In this document: positions 1-8,196 of the stretch, piece after piece
Numbering within the stretch: the stretch's first letter is position 1
How the letters are laid out: every line of letters starts with the position of its first letter
Assembly: GCF_003951095.1 (NCBI RefSeq)
Contig: NZ_QXGL01000003.1
Span: 124,001-188,000, forward strand
Direction of reading: 5' to 3'
Source: Bifidobacterium goeldii
GTDB lineage: Bacteria > Actinomycetota > Actinomycetes > Actinomycetales > Bifidobacteriaceae
Length of the DNA stretch: 64,000 nt
Made by a program: the position numbers and the translations under genes
The notes under the pieces: generated by a model
What the model was told of the DNA's origin: nothing
The model's database searches: none
The model's input: only the letters and a program-made list of their open reading frames with translations

Positions 1-20
1 AGCCCAAGGTCGCAGCATAG
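1..20 (+). CDS. C-terminal tail of an upstream gene (partial)
   Basis: A reading frame entering from the left edge gives the residues PKVAA and then stops at TAG (18-20). The stop touches the AGGAG ribosome binding site of the sensor kinase that follows. A response regulator directly upstream of such a kinase would be the usual arrangement, but only five codons are visible, so identity is inference. Confidence 0.35.
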
Positions 21-27
21 GAGCGGC

Positions 28-1977
28 ATGATGACTGCGCAAGATCAGCCGGTTCGGACCTCGGCGCAGCCCGTCGCCGCACCTGCTTTAGCATCTGGAG
101 CGCCAGGGCAACCAGTACCGCCCACAGTGCCCGTAACGCCCGGAATGCCTGGAGCTCCAGGAGCAAATAACGCGAACGGTAGCACTAGCCGCAACGGTGG
201 CAAGCCAAGCGTGTGGTCATGGTTACGCGCCAAATTTGTACACAGTGTTGACGCGATTCCGCTCGCCACAAAAATCGTCACCTGCACGGTGGTGCTACTC
301 ATCGTCGGTACTGCTGGCATTTCGTTTACACTGCGGCAACTGGTAAGCAACTACATGTTGGAAAAAACCGATATGCAGTTGTTACGCCAATCGCAGTTGG
401 TGCTCGATAACATCAAAGTACTGTCCGCCTCAAGCGAAGACAACGGTAGCAATAGTTTGCTGAACAGCTACTTTTTGCAAATTCGCGACGACAATGATGT
501 GATCACCTCAAATGCATTGGTGCCGCAACTCAAAGATGGTGTGACTTCGATGCCACTGCTGCCACCGAGCGGCAGCCGTGGGGGAGTGCAACTGCAGCAG
601 CCGTTTACGACTACTGCTCACGTGACCACCAATGGCACCATTACTGACCGCAGCACGCTGACTACTGCTGAAGCACCGTGGCGTGTGGTGGCATTGCCAT
701 GGGTTGATAAAGCAGCTGGTAAAACCGGTATTTGCTACATCGGCTTGTCGATGAGTGACCAGTTGGACACTACGCGTACGCTGACTCGATACTGTTTTAC
801 CGTTGGCTTGGCGATTGTTATTTTGGGTGCGTTGCTTGCAACGCTCCTGACGCAACGCACACTTGCACCGTTGAAGCGTATTGAGAAAACAGCGGCAAAA
901 ATCGCAGCTGGTGATTTAAGTCAACGAGTGCCTCCAGCTCCGGAAAACACGGAAGTTGGTTCGCTCGCAGCCTCTCTGAACGCTATGCTCGCTCGCATTG
1001 AGCAAAGCTTCCATGAGCAGGAAGAGACGACGGAGAAGATGAAACGATTCGTCTCCGATGCGAGCCACGAGTTGCGTACACCGCTTGCTGCTATTCACGG
1101 GTATGCGGAATTGTATAAGATGCAGCGCGATCTGCCGGGAGCGCTTGAACGCGCTGATGAGTCTATTGAGCACATTGAAGCATCTAGCTCGCGTATGACG
1201 GTGCTGGTGGAAGATTTGCTGTCGTTGGCTCGACTCGATGAGGGGCGTGGCATTGATATTACGCAGCAAGTGCCGCTCACATCGCTGGTTGCTGACGCGA
1301 CCGATGATCTGCATGCACTTGACCCTGAACGTGCTATTCGACTGGGCTCGTTGGTATTCCAGCCCGCTGGCGCGGATGGTGGAAGCTCGCCTGCTGGATT
1401 GGAATTTGTTGAGGGGCCTTTGCCTGAAGTGACGCTTAAGGGTGATGGTTCGCGACTACGCCAAGTGGTTACCAATATCGTCGGTAATATTCACCGCTAT
1501 ACGCCTGCTGACTCGCCGGTAGAAACGTCGATTGGTGTGATGCCAGCATCAATCAGTCCGGAATCATTGGCACGTATGCCTGCCAATGAAACGTCCATGC
1601 GTTATTTCATTGAAGCGGTGGATGTGAGCCAGTCCATGCAAATGGGCATGAATTATGCAGTGATTCGCTTCTCTGATCACGGGCCGGGTGTGCCTGCCGA
1701 ATCGCGTTCGAAAATATTTGAGCGCTTCTATACGGCCGATCCTTCTCGCGCACGCTTGAAGGGTGGCACCGGTTTGGGCATGGCTATCGCACAGTCGGTG
1801 GTTAAGGCGCATAAGGGCTTTATCTGCGCTACTGGAAGCCAGGGTGGCGGCTTGACGCTTACCGTAGTGTTGCCGATTGCTCCTTTGGAACCGGCATCGA
1901 GTGCGATTCCAGCTGCATCGCATGATGGCAAAGAGACGCGTAAGGGGCGTACGGAGCGTCAACATCGTTCCAAGTAG
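28..1977 (+). CDS. Membrane sensor histidine kinase with HAMP domain
   Basis: Two-component sensor kinase of 649 residues. After a Pro/Gly/Ala-rich cytoplasmic N-terminus there is a membrane segment at about residues 80-101, an extracytoplasmic sensor region to about 253, a second membrane segment at about 254-276 and a HAMP domain to about 330. The HisKA box SHELRTPL carries the phospho-acceptor His347. The ATPase part shows the N box near 480-490 (NIVGNIHRYTP), the G1 box DHGPGVP near 550 and the G2 box GGTGLGM near 580. AGGAG lies five bases before the first ATG of two adjacent ATG codons. The C-terminal 30 residues are basic and low in complexity. The architecture fits actinobacterial TcrY/MtrB-like kinases; the signal sensed cannot be told. 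Its partner regulator probably ends at base 20. Confidence 0.9.
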   Translation: MMTAQDQPVRTSAQPVAAPALASGAPGQPVPPTVPVTPGMPGAPGANNANGSTSRNGGKPSVWSWLRAKFVHSVDAIPLATKIVTCTVVLLIVGTAGISFTLRQLVSNYMLEKTDMQLLRQSQLVLDNIKVLSASSEDNGSNSLLNSYFLQIRDDNDVITSNALVPQLKDGVTSMPLLPPSGSRGGVQLQQPFTTTAHVTTNGTITDRSTLTTAEAPWRVVALPWVDKAAGKTGICYIGLSMSDQLDTTRTLTRYCFTVGLAIVILGALLATLLTQRTLAPLKRIEKTAAKIAAGDLSQRVPPAPENTEVGSLAASLNAMLARIEQSFHEQEETTEKMKRFVSDASHELRTPLAAIHGYAELYKMQRDLPGALERADESIEHIEASSSRMTVLVEDLLSLARLDEGRGIDITQQVPLTSLVADATDDLHALDPERAIRLGSLVFQPAGADGGSSPAGLEFVEGPLPEVTLKGDGSRLRQVVTNIVGNIHRYTPADSPVETSIGVMPASISPESLARMPANETSMRYFIEAVDVSQSMQMGMNYAVIRFSDHGPGVPAESRSKIFERFYTADPSRARLKGGTGLGMAIAQSVVKAHKGFICATGSQGGGLTLTVVLPIAPLEPASSAIPAASHDGKETRKGRTERQHRSK

Positions 1978-2007
1978 CCGCTCGCAATCGGCTCCAAGAG
2001 TAGTTGC

Positions 2008-2048
2008 ATAGGGCGTTGGCGACACGACTGTGTCTGCCAGCGCCCTAT
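2008..2048 (+). terminator. Stem-loop downstream of the sensor kinase
   Basis: Imperfect inverted repeat, ATAGGGCG...CGCCCTAT at its ends with an inner ACAC/GTGT, starting 31 bases after the kinase stop. It lacks a long T tract, so factor-independent termination is probable rather than certain. Confidence 0.5.
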
Positions 2049-2148
2049 CGCTTATAGCCGAGGCCAGACTTTGAGGTAAACTGAATATTTGGTGTATTGA
2101 TGGGAGCAGACATGGGGTCTGCGGGTCTGATGAGTAGTGAGGTTTGCT

Positions 2149-2538
2149 ATGCCCAGTGGACGCGTACGGTGGTTTGATGCCAATAAGGGATACGGATTCA
2201 TTACCGGCGAAGACGGCAAGGATGTATTCACGCCAGCAACGGCCCTGCCCGCCGGTGTCACGAACCTGCGCAAGGGCGCGAAAGTTGAGTTTTCGGTAGT
2301 TGATGGCCGCAAGGGGCCTCAGGCAATGGGCGTAACCCTGGTGGCGGCTGTGCCGTCATTAGTAAAGGCCACGCGCCCTAAGCCAGATGATATGGCGGCG
2401 ATTGTCGAAGATCTTATTAAGTTGCTTGATTCCGCAGGCAATGGTTTGCGCCGTCATCGTTACCCCTCTGCTGCAGAAAGCAAGAAGTTGGCCACGCTGC
2501 TGCGCGCAGTGGCTGACAATTTTGACGTTCAGGACTAA
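2149..2538 (+). CDS. Cold-shock-domain protein with C-terminal extension
   Basis: 129-residue protein starting MPSGRVRWFDANKGYGFI. The N-terminal 65 residues are a cold-shock (OB-fold) domain with the RNP1-like motif KGYGFIT and the RNP2-like DVFTPATAL, where many homologues have VFVH, so one aromatic/His position differs. Residues about 66-129 are an extra alpha-helical domain absent from the 65-70-residue CspA proteins and typical of longer actinobacterial versions. The family binds single-stranded RNA or DNA. The ATG at 2149 is preferred over GTG 2137 because GTGAGG at 2137-2142 is the ribosome binding site. A -10-like TAAACT lies at 2077-2082. The DUF3027 gene follows 23 bases later and is probably co-transcribed. 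Confidence 0.85.
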   Translation: MPSGRVRWFDANKGYGFITGEDGKDVFTPATALPAGVTNLRKGAKVEFSVVDGRKGPQAMGVTLVAAVPSLVKATRPKPDDMAAIVEDLIKLLDSAGNGLRRHRYPSAAESKKLATLLRAVADNFDVQD

Positions 2539-2561
2539 CGCGAGCGGGGGAGGGGACGACG

Positions 2562-4118
2562 ATGCCGGAAACGACTAAGGATCCCGAATCGATCGCGCGC
2601 GCTGTAGCTCTCGAGGTTGCGGAAGAGCCTGACCATGTTGGTGACTTCGTTCAGGCCATTGACCTTGGTGACAATGTCACTGATTTTCGCTTCACATCGC
2701 TGTTGCGCGGGTATGAAGGCTGGCAGTGGTCGGTTACGCTATACCACGATGTTGAGCTGGATGAATGGACGGTCAACGAGTCATCGCTCACGCCTACTGA
2801 TCAGGCATTGCGCCCGCCAGCTTGGATTCCGTGGAAAGATCGCTTGCTGCCGACGGATCTGTCGGTTACTGATTCGATCGGTACTGAACCGGATGATCCG
2901 CGTCTTGAAGATGGATTCCAAGAAAACACGGATAGTGCGTCGAAGCAAGGTACTGAGCTGGATGCGGCAGCTGGCGATACGGGCGCTAGCACTACGGCGG
3001 ACAATGATACAAACGATGACAGTGTGAACGCTGACAGTGCTGCAAGTGCAGATAATGGCGCACAGCTGTCTGCTACAGCACCGTCCGACAGTGCCGCAGC
3101 TGACAATGCGGTGTCATCTGACAATACCGTGCTGTCCGATAACACTGTGCCGTCCGATAGTGCGGTGTCATCTGATAGCGCTGCACAATCCGCTGAAGCT
3201 GCCGAGGATGCTACTGCGCCGGTGAGCTCGCCAGAGGATATTGATGATGCAGTGAGCGCATTCGACTTGTCACGCCGCCATGTGTTAACGCCGCTTGGCC
3301 GTGCACAGACTGCGAAGCGTTGGTATGAGGGCCCGCGCGGTCCAAAGTCGTTGTCTACTAAGACAGCAGCCGGAAACTTGTGCTCTACCTGCGGTTTTTG
3401 CGTGCCAATTCAAGGCGAGTTGGGCGTTATGTTTGGCGTATGCGCGAACAAATGGAGTCCAGACGATGGTCGCGTAGTGTCACTCGACCATGGTTGTGGT
3501 GAACATTCGGAGATCGATCCGCCTGAGCCTAGCCACTTGTGGATTCAGTCCAAACCTGCATTCGATGATCTGCACATCGATGTCATCGCGCAGACTCCGC
3601 GCGAAGAGCATGACGAAGTTGATCTGATCGAGCAGCTGCATAATACGGATGCCGAGCAGCCAGCAGACGATGATGCTTCTGAAACTGATACTGCAACTGA
3701 GACTGCTGAGCTGATTGAAGTGCCCTCTGATGCAGAAGGTGCTGAGGAATCTTCTGAGCAGACCGCTGAAGAAGCGGCTGGAGAAGAAGCTGCTGAAACA
3801 GTTGCTGAGGAAACTGTCGAAGATATTGCTGAAGAGACTTCAGAAGCAGTGTCTTTCGAGAGCCAAGATCAGGACACACAGTCAGAAGTTCCAGCTGAGC
3901 CAGCTGCTGATATGGAGCTGGCAGACGCGCAGACTGAACTTGTGAGCGATGCGGTAGCTGAGCAACCTACAGGAGTTGCAGAGCCTGCAACTGAAGAATC
4001 TGCAACAGAGGAGTCTGCAACTGAAGAACCAGTTGAAGAACCTGCATCAGCTGATGACTTGGATACTGCTGACGAAGAAGACAATAACGCCGAATCGAAT
4101 GCTGATTACCAGTACTGA
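2562..4118 (+). CDS. DUF3027 family protein with long acidic tail
   Basis: 518-residue protein. Residues 1-95 and about 230-330 form the conserved DUF3027 part known from actinobacteria; motifs include YEGWQWSVTLYHD and PLGRAQTAKRWYEGPRGPKS. A Cys cluster (CSTCGFC, then single Cys, then HGCGEH, about residues 270-316) could bind a metal. Between the conserved blocks is a Ser/Asp/Ala/Val hexapeptide-repeat linker, and the C-terminal 190 residues are extremely Glu/Ala/Thr-rich and probably disordered. GGGGGAGGGG precedes the ATG. Function is unknown; the family is commonly next to a cold-shock protein, as here. Confidence 0.85.
   Translation: MPETTKDPESIARAVALEVAEEPDHVGDFVQAIDLGDNVTDFRFTSLLRGYEGWQWSVTLYHDVELDEWTVNESSLTPTDQALRPPAWIPWKDRLLPTDLSVTDSIGTEPDDPRLEDGFQENTDSASKQGTELDAAAGDTGASTTADNDTNDDSVNADSAASADNGAQLSATAPSDSAAADNAVSSDNTVLSDNTVPSDSAVSSDSAAQSAEAAEDATAPVSSPEDIDDAVSAFDLSRRHVLTPLGRAQTAKRWYEGPRGPKSLSTKTAAGNLCSTCGFCVPIQGELGVMFGVCANKWSPDDGRVVSLDHGCGEHSEIDPPEPSHLWIQSKPAFDDLHIDVIAQTPREEHDEVDLIEQLHNTDAEQPADDDASETDTATETAELIEVPSDAEGAEESSEQTAEEAAGEEAAETVAEETVEDIAEETSEAVSFESQDQDTQSEVPAEPAADMELADAQTELVSDAVAEQPTGVAEPATEESATEESATEEPVEEPASADDLDTADEEDNNAESNADYQY
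3080..3187 (+). repeat. 18-bp coding repeats in the DUF3027 gene
   Basis: About six imperfect 18-bp units, each coding for a hexapeptide of the type (T/A)V(S/L/P)SD(N/S). They lie between the two conserved blocks of the protein, keep the reading frame, and could change copy number by slippage. Confidence 0.7.
3987..4031 (+). repeat. 15-bp coding repeats (ATEES) in the DUF3027 tail
   Basis: Three successive 15-bp units coding for ATEES, ATEES and ATEEP inside the acidic C-terminal tail. In-frame and probably length-variable. Confidence 0.7.
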
Positions 4119-4134
4119 TTACCAGTACTGATTA
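4103..4134 (+). repeat. 13-bp tandem duplication across the stop codon
   Basis: TGATTACCAGTAC occurs twice in direct succession (4103-4115 and 4116-4128) and a third partial copy TGATTA follows. The TGA that starts the second unit (4116-4118) is the stop codon of the DUF3027 gene. Since 13 is not a multiple of 3, the duplication set the present C-terminus DYQY. Confidence 0.85.
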
Positions 4135-4163
4135 TTGTGCGTCGCGCATAAGGTGAATATGTA

Positions 4164-4219
4164 TAAAGCCTGTGGAGCTGATACAAGAAAAACTCCATGT
4201 ATCAGCTCCACAGGCTTTA
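4164..4219. terminator. Bidirectional terminator between convergent genes
   Basis: A perfect 21-bp inverted repeat (arms 4164-4184 and 4199-4219, beginning TAAAGCCTGTGGAGC) with a 14-base loop lies between the DUF3027 gene and the convergent universal stress gene. Arm ends give A- and T-rich flanks on both strands, so it can stop transcription from either side. Confidence 0.85.
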
Positions 4220-4241
4220 ACCATATGCGCGGGAATCGCGG

Positions 4242-5237
4242 TTAATGCACAATCGTGACCGTGCATTCAGCAAAATTCAGAATTTGCTTAGACACAGATC
4301 CAAGGAAGTGCGCATCAAGGCCACTTAATCCGCGCGAACCCACTACGAGATGCCCAGCATAGCGTGACGCACTCGTCAGTCCCTTAGCGGCAGCAATATG
4401 GAACGCGCTGCCCTGCACGTCAAGGCCTTCAGGAATGGAGGCTTCATCCAGCATCTTTTGCACAATCGTCTCGGCATACTGTTGACCGGCTTCAATCGGC
4501 GCAATCGCATTCTCATAGCCAGGAACAGTTCCCAAATCACGCAACTGCCAGCAGAACATCACATGCAACGGCAGATCATGCAGCTTTGCCAAATCAAGAG
4601 CAAAGTTCAGCGCATGCTTCGATGTCACTGAACCATCCACGCCAACAACAATCGGCCGACGCGAACCATCCGCTGTATCACGATGCGGACGCGAATCAGC
4701 TGAGCCAGGAACAAGCGCATTAGCGATCTCATCCTGCACGCTCTCATCCTCATTGCCCGCAATACGCACCACCGTCACCGGCACCTTTGCCGACTCAGCA
4801 AGCGAAGCTGATAGAGACCCCAGGAACCAGCGCGTTACACGGCCTAGCGAGCGACGGCCAACAACAATCTGCTGTGCATCTGAGCCAATCTGCAACAGTC
4901 CAGTAGTGCCAGAGGCATGCACAGAAGTGAGTTTGAGATTCGTCGGGTCAAACGGAATCCCATGACTCGCCTCTTCAACCCAATGCAAAAGCTGCGCAGT
5001 GATCTGCTCACGGACCTTAGCCCACTCTTCAGGCGTGTTCGGCTGTTCCCAACCCATGTCCCACGAGTGCGTCCATGCAAACACCGCATTTACACACTGG
5101 CCGGTTAACGCAGCCTCGCGTAATGCCCACTGCAATGCGGCAAACGACCCCTCTGAGCCGTCTACGCCAACAACAATATCGCCCAACGTGCCACCTTGCA
5201 CAGAACGGTTTGCAGAATTCACGAATGCTTCGGTCAT
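4242..5237 (-). CDS. Universal stress protein with two UspA domains
   Basis: 331-residue protein with tandem Usp domains. The first begins DIVVGVDGSEGSFAALQWAL and ends with VVGRRSLGRVTRWFLGSLS; the second begins IVVGVDGSVTSKHALNFAL and ends VVGSRGLSGLDAHFLGSVS. Both show the G-2x-G-9x-G-(S/T) type ATP-binding loop seen in ATP-binding Usp proteins. Start at 5237 rather than an upstream in-frame ATG because AAGGAGGA sits directly before it. It is divergent from clpC across about 137 bases. A general stress role is known for the family; the particular stress cannot be inferred. Confidence 0.9.
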   Translation of the reverse strand: MTEAFVNSANRSVQGGTLGDIVVGVDGSEGSFAALQWALREAALTGQCVNAVFAWTHSWDMGWEQPNTPEEWAKVREQITAQLLHWVEEASHGIPFDPTNLKLTSVHASGTTGLLQIGSDAQQIVVGRRSLGRVTRWFLGSLSASLAESAKVPVTVVRIAGNEDESVQDEIANALVPGSADSRPHRDTADGSRRPIVVGVDGSVTSKHALNFALDLAKLHDLPLHVMFCWQLRDLGTVPGYENAIAPIEAGQQYAETIVQKMLDEASIPEGLDVQGSAFHIAAAKGLTSASRYAGHLVVGSRGLSGLDAHFLGSVSKQILNFAECTVTIVH

Positions 5238-5283
5238 GGCATCCTCCTTGTTGCTTTGCCTACACTCCAGCATAACGTTTCGG

Positions 5284-5300
5284 TTGCGTCCTCAGCGCAA
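5284..5300. promoter_or_regulatory. Palindrome between usp and clpC, possible regulator site
   Basis: TTGCG-N7-CGCAA lies between the divergent stress genes. Actinobacterial clpC genes are often controlled by ClgR or HspR. The site does not match an HspR repeat, and a ClgR assignment is a guess. Confidence 0.3.
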
Positions 5301-5374
5301 TTAGCACGCCGGAAGGCATAAACGTCACCGCAAATCGGTAGAGTGGTGTGAACTATCGAGATGGAAGGACAAGC

Positions 5375-7984
5375 ATGTTCGAACGGTTTACCGACCGTGC
5401 AAGGCGCGTGATCGTGTTGGCGCAGGAAGAGGCACGCTCTCTCCAGCACAACTACATCGGCACCGAACACCTGCTGCTCGGCCTGATCCGCGAAGGCGAA
5501 GGTGTTGCCGCCAAGGCGCTCGCCGCCAAAGGTGTGACGCTAGACGACACTCGTAAGCAGGTCGAGGAGATGATCGGCAAAGGTAACGCGGCACCTAACG
5601 GGCACATCCCGTTCACTCCGCACGCTAAGCAGGTGTTGGAGCTGAGTCTGCGCGAAGCGCTGCAGCTCGGTCACAGCTACATTGGTACTGAGCACATTCT
5701 GCTCGGTCTGATCCGCGAAGGCGAAGGCGTAGGTACCCAGGTCCTGATCAAAATGGACGTGGATTTGGGTGAACTGCGTTCCGCAACAATCGACATGATT
5801 CGCGGTAACTCTGGCACCGGTGCTGGCGAAGGCAAGGGCGATTTGGCGAATGCCGGCGGCGTGCAGGATAAGAGCCGCCAGACCGGTTCCGCTATTCTTG
5901 ACCAGTTCGGTCGCAATCTGACCGCTGAAGCCGCAGAAGGCAAGCTGGACCCGGTCATCGGGCGTTCTAACGAGATTGAACGCGTGATGGTAGTGCTTTC
6001 TCGCCGCACGAAGAACAATCCGGTGCTGATTGGCGAGCCAGGCGTTGGTAAGACTGCTGTGGTTGAAGGCCTCGCGCAGAAGATCAACGCTGGTGACGTG
6101 CCGGAAACCTTGAAGGGCAAGCAGGTGTACTCGCTTGACCTAGGCTCTATGGTGGCTGGTTCACGCTACCGTGGTGATTTTGAGGAACGCTTGAAGAAGG
6201 TCTTGAAGGAAATCAAGACTCGCGGTGACATCGTACTGTTTATCGATGAGATTCATACGATTGTCGGCGCTGGCTCAGCAGACGGCGCACTGGGTGCTTC
6301 TGACATGTTGAAGCCAATGCTTGCGCGTGGCGAACTGCAGACCATTGGTGCAACCACGACCGACGAGTACCGTAAGTACATTGAAAAGGATGCGGCGCTT
6401 GAACGTCGTTTCCAGCCGATTCAGGTGCATGAGCCGACAATTGCAGAAACCATTGAGATCTTGAAGGGTCTGCGCTCTCGTTATGAGAATCATCACCATG
6501 TGACGATTACTGACGGTGCGTTGCAGTCTGCTGCCGAACTGTCAGCACGCTACATTCAGGATCGCAACCTGCCGGATAAGGCTATTGACCTGATTGATGA
6601 GGCTGGTGCGCGCCTGCGTATCAAGCGTTTGACCGCTCCGCCAGAGCTTAAGGAACTCGACACGAAGGTCGCTAAGATCGCTGCCGACAAAGACCAGGCC
6701 ATTAAGGACCAGGACTTTGAGAAGGCTGCCGAGCTGCGCGACAAGCAGGAGAAGCTGGAAGCCGAACGCAAGGAGAAGGAATCCTCTTGGCGTGAAGGCG
6801 AATCTGACGTGAAGATGGTTGTGGATGAGGATGTTATCGCACAGGTAATTTCTTCCACCACTGGCATCCCCGTGTTCAAGCTGACGCAAGCGGAATCGAA
6901 GAAGCTGCTGAGCATGGAAGCGGAGTTGCATAAGCGCATCATCGGTCAGGATGAAGCTGTGTCTGCGCTGTCGCGTTCGATCCGTCGTACGCGCGTCGGC
7001 CTCAAGGATCCGAAGCGTCCTGCAGGCTCGTTTATTTTCGCTGGCCCGACCGGTGTGGGTAAGACTGAGCTGGCTAAGGCACTCGCAGAGTTCCTGTTTG
7101 ATGATGAGGATGCGTTGATTCGCGTCGACATGTCCGAATTCTCCGAGAAGTACGCCGCATCGCGTCTCTTCGGTGCGCCTCCGGGATACGTCGGCTACGA
7201 GGAGGGCGGCGAGCTCACCGAAAAGGTGCGCCGCAAGCCGTTCTCTGTTGTCCTGTTCGACGAGATCGAGAAGGCTCACCCGGATATCTTCAACACGTTG
7301 TTGCAGGTGTTGGATGATGGCCACTTGACTGACGGTCAGGGCCGCAAGGTCGACTTTAAGAACACGATCATCATCCTGACGACCAACCTTGGTACGCGTG
7401 ATATCGCAAAGTTCGCGAACACGGGCTTCAACCTCGGCACGAACACCGAGTCGAGCTACCAGCGCATGAAGGACCAGGTATCGAGCGAGCTTAAGCAGCA
7501 GTTCCGCCCCGAGTTCCTCAACCGTCTGGATGACATCATCGTATTCCGCCAGCTCACCGAGCCGCAGGTACGTCAGATTGTCGACTTGGATGTCAAGCAG
7601 CTCAACGATCGTCTGTTCGACCGTCACATGTCGCTTGAACTCACCGACAAGGCGAAGGATCTGCTCGCGCAGAAGGGCTTCGATCCGCTGCTGGGCGCCC
7701 GTCCGCTGCGTCGCGTGATTCAGCGCGACATCGAAGACGCCATCTCGGAGAAGATCCTGATGGGCGACTTGAAGGACGGTCAGCGCGTTGTGGTCGATGC
7801 GGAAGGCGAGGGCATTCTCGGCGAATTCACTTTTAAGGGTGAAACGTTCGAGGACGCTCAGCCTACGGAAAGCAGCGACAATACTGATACGCCTGAACTG
7901 GCAACGGCTAGCGTTGAAGCCGCGCCTGGCACTGCTGGAGCATCTGACTCCTCAGATGCGAGTGATAGCAACACTCAAGAGTGA
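5375..7984 (+). CDS. clpC: ATP-dependent Clp protease ATP-binding subunit ClpC
   Basis: AAA+ unfoldase of 869 residues that feeds substrates to ClpP. The N-terminal double Clp-N repeat (about 1-145) shows the paired [14 protein letters not shown] and [14 protein letters not shown] motifs. The first AAA module has Walker A GEPGVGKT near 220. A UVR/coiled-coil middle segment ([18 protein letters not shown]) lies near 441. The second AAA module has Walker A GPTGVGKT near 556, followed by the ClpB-D2-small domain. The C-terminal 40 residues are Ser/Asp/Ala-rich and not conserved. The ATG at 5375 has GGAAGGA at spacing 5. The middle segment identifies ClpC rather than ClpB or ClpA. Confidence 0.97.
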   Translation: MFERFTDRARRVIVLAQEEARSLQHNYIGTEHLLLGLIREGEGVAAKALAAKGVTLDDTRKQVEEMIGKGNAAPNGHIPFTPHAKQVLELSLREALQLGHSYIGTEHILLGLIREGEGVGTQVLIKMDVDLGELRSATIDMIRGNSGTGAGEGKGDLANAGGVQDKSRQTGSAILDQFGRNLTAEAAEGKLDPVIGRSNEIERVMVVLSRRTKNNPVLIGEPGVGKTAVVEGLAQKINAGDVPETLKGKQVYSLDLGSMVAGSRYRGDFEERLKKVLKEIKTRGDIVLFIDEIHTIVGAGSADGALGASDMLKPMLARGELQTIGATTTDEYRKYIEKDAALERRFQPIQVHEPTIAETIEILKGLRSRYENHHHVTITDGALQSAAELSARYIQDRNLPDKAIDLIDEAGARLRIKRLTAPPELKELDTKVAKIAADKDQAIKDQDFEKAAELRDKQEKLEAERKEKESSWREGESDVKMVVDEDVIAQVISSTTGIPVFKLTQAESKKLLSMEAELHKRIIGQDEAVSALSRSIRRTRVGLKDPKRPAGSFIFAGPTGVGKTELAKALAEFLFDDEDALIRVDMSEFSEKYAASRLFGAPPGYVGYEEGGELTEKVRRKPFSVVLFDEIEKAHPDIFNTLLQVLDDGHLTDGQGRKVDFKNTIIILTTNLGTRDIAKFANTGFNLGTNTESSYQRMKDQVSSELKQQFRPEFLNRLDDIIVFRQLTEPQVRQIVDLDVKQLNDRLFDRHMSLELTDKAKDLLAQKGFDPLLGARPLRRVIQRDIEDAISEKILMGDLKDGQRVVVDAEGEGILGEFTFKGETFEDAQPTESSDNTDTPELATASVEAAPGTAGASDSSDASDSNTQE

Positions 7985-8025
7985 CAGCATTGTGAAACAG
8001 TGAGACTGTTCCACAAATTGCGAGG

Positions 8026-8061
8026 AAAACCCCGATTCTTGAACAAGGATCGGGGTTTTTT
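8026..8061 (+). terminator. Terminator of clpC
   Basis: AAAACCCCGATTCTT paired with AAGGATCGGGGTTTT across a 4-base loop and ending in six T residues: a standard intrinsic terminator 41 bases after the clpC stop. Confidence 0.9.
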
Positions 8062-8169
8062 GCATATACACCGTGTTTGCATACGTATTTTCAGTAGATG
8101 CGCGGCTTATAAAATGGCTTTGCTGGAAATTCACTGCGATGTCATCTGTATTCGCTCGAGGATTTAATC

Positions 8170-8196
8170 TGCTCACATAGATTGGCCATGTGAGCA
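8170..8196. promoter_or_regulatory. Perfect palindrome around the nucleotidase promoter
   Basis: TGCTCACAT (8170-8178) and ATGTGAGCA (8188-8196) form a perfect 9-bp inverted repeat with 9-base spacing. It brackets the -10-like TAGATT (8178-8183) and includes the start codon GTG 8190. A dimeric repressor bound here would block the promoter; alternatively the mRNA hairpin could hide the start. Confidence 0.5.
8178..8183 (+). promoter_or_regulatory. -10-like hexamer, probably leaderless start
   Basis: TAGATT ends six bases before GTG 8190, and no Shine-Dalgarno sequence precedes that codon. Spacing puts the transcript start on or near the start codon. Confidence 0.45.

Noticed and set aside
6542-7627. 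361-residue minus-strand ORF inside clpC
   Set aside because: Antisense shadow of a highly conserved gene.
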